NCBI GenBank assembly: GCA_023700885.1
Contig: JAMPYA010000038.1
Coordinates: 1 to 15,401, forward strand
DNA: 15,401 nucleotides
Source of the DNA: Flavobacteriaceae bacterium
Lineage (GTDB): Bacteria; Bacteroidota; Bacteroidia; Flavobacteriales; Flavobacteriaceae
Direction: 5' to 3'
Positions 15,067 to 15,401 of this stretch are shown one piece after another. The first letter of the stretch is position 1; each line of letters starts with the position of its first letter. The notes under the pieces were generated by a model. It did not search any database. It saw only the letters and a list, made by a program, of their open reading frames with translations, and had not been told where the DNA came from. The position numbers were made by a program, and so were the translations under genes.

Positions 15067-15101
15067 GATAAAAGATAAAAGATACAAGATAAAAGATAAA
15101 G
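15067..15101 (+). repeat. Five tandem copies of a 7-base unit GATAAAA
   Basis: Copies start at 15067, 15074, 15081, 15088 and 15095; the third reads GATACAA and the fifth GATAAAG. The array sits in the 52-base gap between the permease stop and the first ATG of the four-helix-bundle gene, the region that would hold its promoter or leader. Copy number is likely to vary by slippage. Confidence 0.8.
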
Positions 15102-15132
15102 TAATTTATGGGAAGGCACAATTTTAAAAAAA

Positions 15133-15401
15133 ATGCTCATTTGGCAAAAATCTATGGAATTATTTGATGATGTTTTTAAATTAACAACAAATTTCACCAG
15201 TTTTGAAGTTTATAATTTAACTTCTCAAATAAACAGATGTGTAGTGTCTGTTCCTTCAAATATTGCTGAAGGCTCAAGTAGAACTTCTCTTAAAGATTTT
15301 AATAGATTTTTAGAAATGAGCCTTGGATCACTTTATGAATTACAAACACAATTAATATTGGCCAAGTATAAAAACTATATTACAATTGAAGTTCTTACTA
15401 A
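15133..15401 (+). CDS. Four-helix-bundle protein (23S rRNA IVS / S23 family), partial, with 5' frameshift
   Basis: The visible 89 codons start MLIWQKSMELFDDVFKLT and include the family hallmarks LTSQINRCVVSVPSNIAEG and SLGSLYELQTQL; the gene runs off the right edge. Members are small helical proteins first seen in intervening sequences of 23S rRNA genes but also common as stand-alone genes; their function is unknown. Homologues normally begin MG(K/R)HNFK...WQK. Here those residues (MGRHNFKK) are encoded from ATG 15108 but in another frame: an A8 run (15126-15133) holds one base more than needed to join MGRHNFKK to MLIWQKS. The upstream frame stops after 19 codons. Either translation starts at 15133, losing about 8 residues, or the gene is frameshifted, recoded, slippage-variable or misread. 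A tandem 7-base repeat lies just upstream. Confidence 0.85.
   Translation, partial: MLIWQKSMELFDDVFKLTTNFTSFEVYNLTSQINRCVVSVPSNIAEGSSRTSLKDFNRFLEMSLGSLYELQTQLILAKYKNYITIEVLT

Noticed and set aside
15067..15101. CRISPR-like array
   Set aside because: Units are 7 bases with no spacers; a simple tandem repeat.

Overview
The window looks like chromosomal DNA from a Bacteroidota bacterium, most likely a member of the Flavobacteriaceae (Flavobacterium or a close relative). It is strongly AT-rich and Shine-Dalgarno sequences are weak or absent. Several genes are preceded by the Bacteroidota-type -7 element TAnnTTTG, and the protein families and gene orders are those usual in Flavobacteriia. No tRNA, rRNA, CRISPR array, prophage or transposase gene is seen.

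Region 1 (1-4087): a D-alanine--D-alanine ligase gene, truncated at the left edge, runs leftward. Opposite it, a tightly packed rightward cluster encodes a membrane-anchored PASTA protein, an RluD-type 23S rRNA pseudouridine synthase (20-base overlap), a chloramphenicol-acetyltransferase-fold protein (1-base overlap) and a YaaA peroxide-stress protein. The 86-base divergent gap has a -7 element facing each way and a perfect 17-base palindrome beside the ddl start.

Region 2 (4088-6721): a stand-alone dnaK with a structured leader (a perfect inverted repeat, a sigma-54-like element) and a textbook terminator. The following ~430 bases are not empty. On the minus strand they hold a well-formed promoter (TTTG-N18-TATCTTTG) driving a 44-residue, strongly basic small protein that I do not recognise. 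A palindrome lies inside that promoter.

Region 3 (6722-12689, minus strand): a beta-oxidation operon read as marR regulator, FadN-type hydroxyacyl-CoA dehydrogenase/enoyl-CoA hydratase, thiolase, acyl-CoA dehydrogenase. Together these cover all four steps of the fatty-acid oxidation spiral, in the same order as Bacillus subtilis fadN-fadA-fadE, with a MarR regulator in front. An 18-base perfect palindrome just upstream of the marR promoter is the obvious operator candidate. Two related GC-rich palindromic repeats fill both ends of the fadN-thiolase gap.

Region 4 (12760-15401, plus strand): an ABC exporter ATPase and its ABC-2 permease (NatAB/YhaQP type), then five tandem 7-base repeats, then the start of a four-helix-bundle (23S rRNA IVS family) gene. 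The expected N-terminus of that gene is thrown out of frame by an A8 run.

Most of the window is ordinary housekeeping. The parts worth attention are the small basic protein gene, the MarR palindrome, the dnaK leader, the paired GC-rich repeats and the A8 frameshift. All functional statements rest on reading motifs by eye; no database search was possible.
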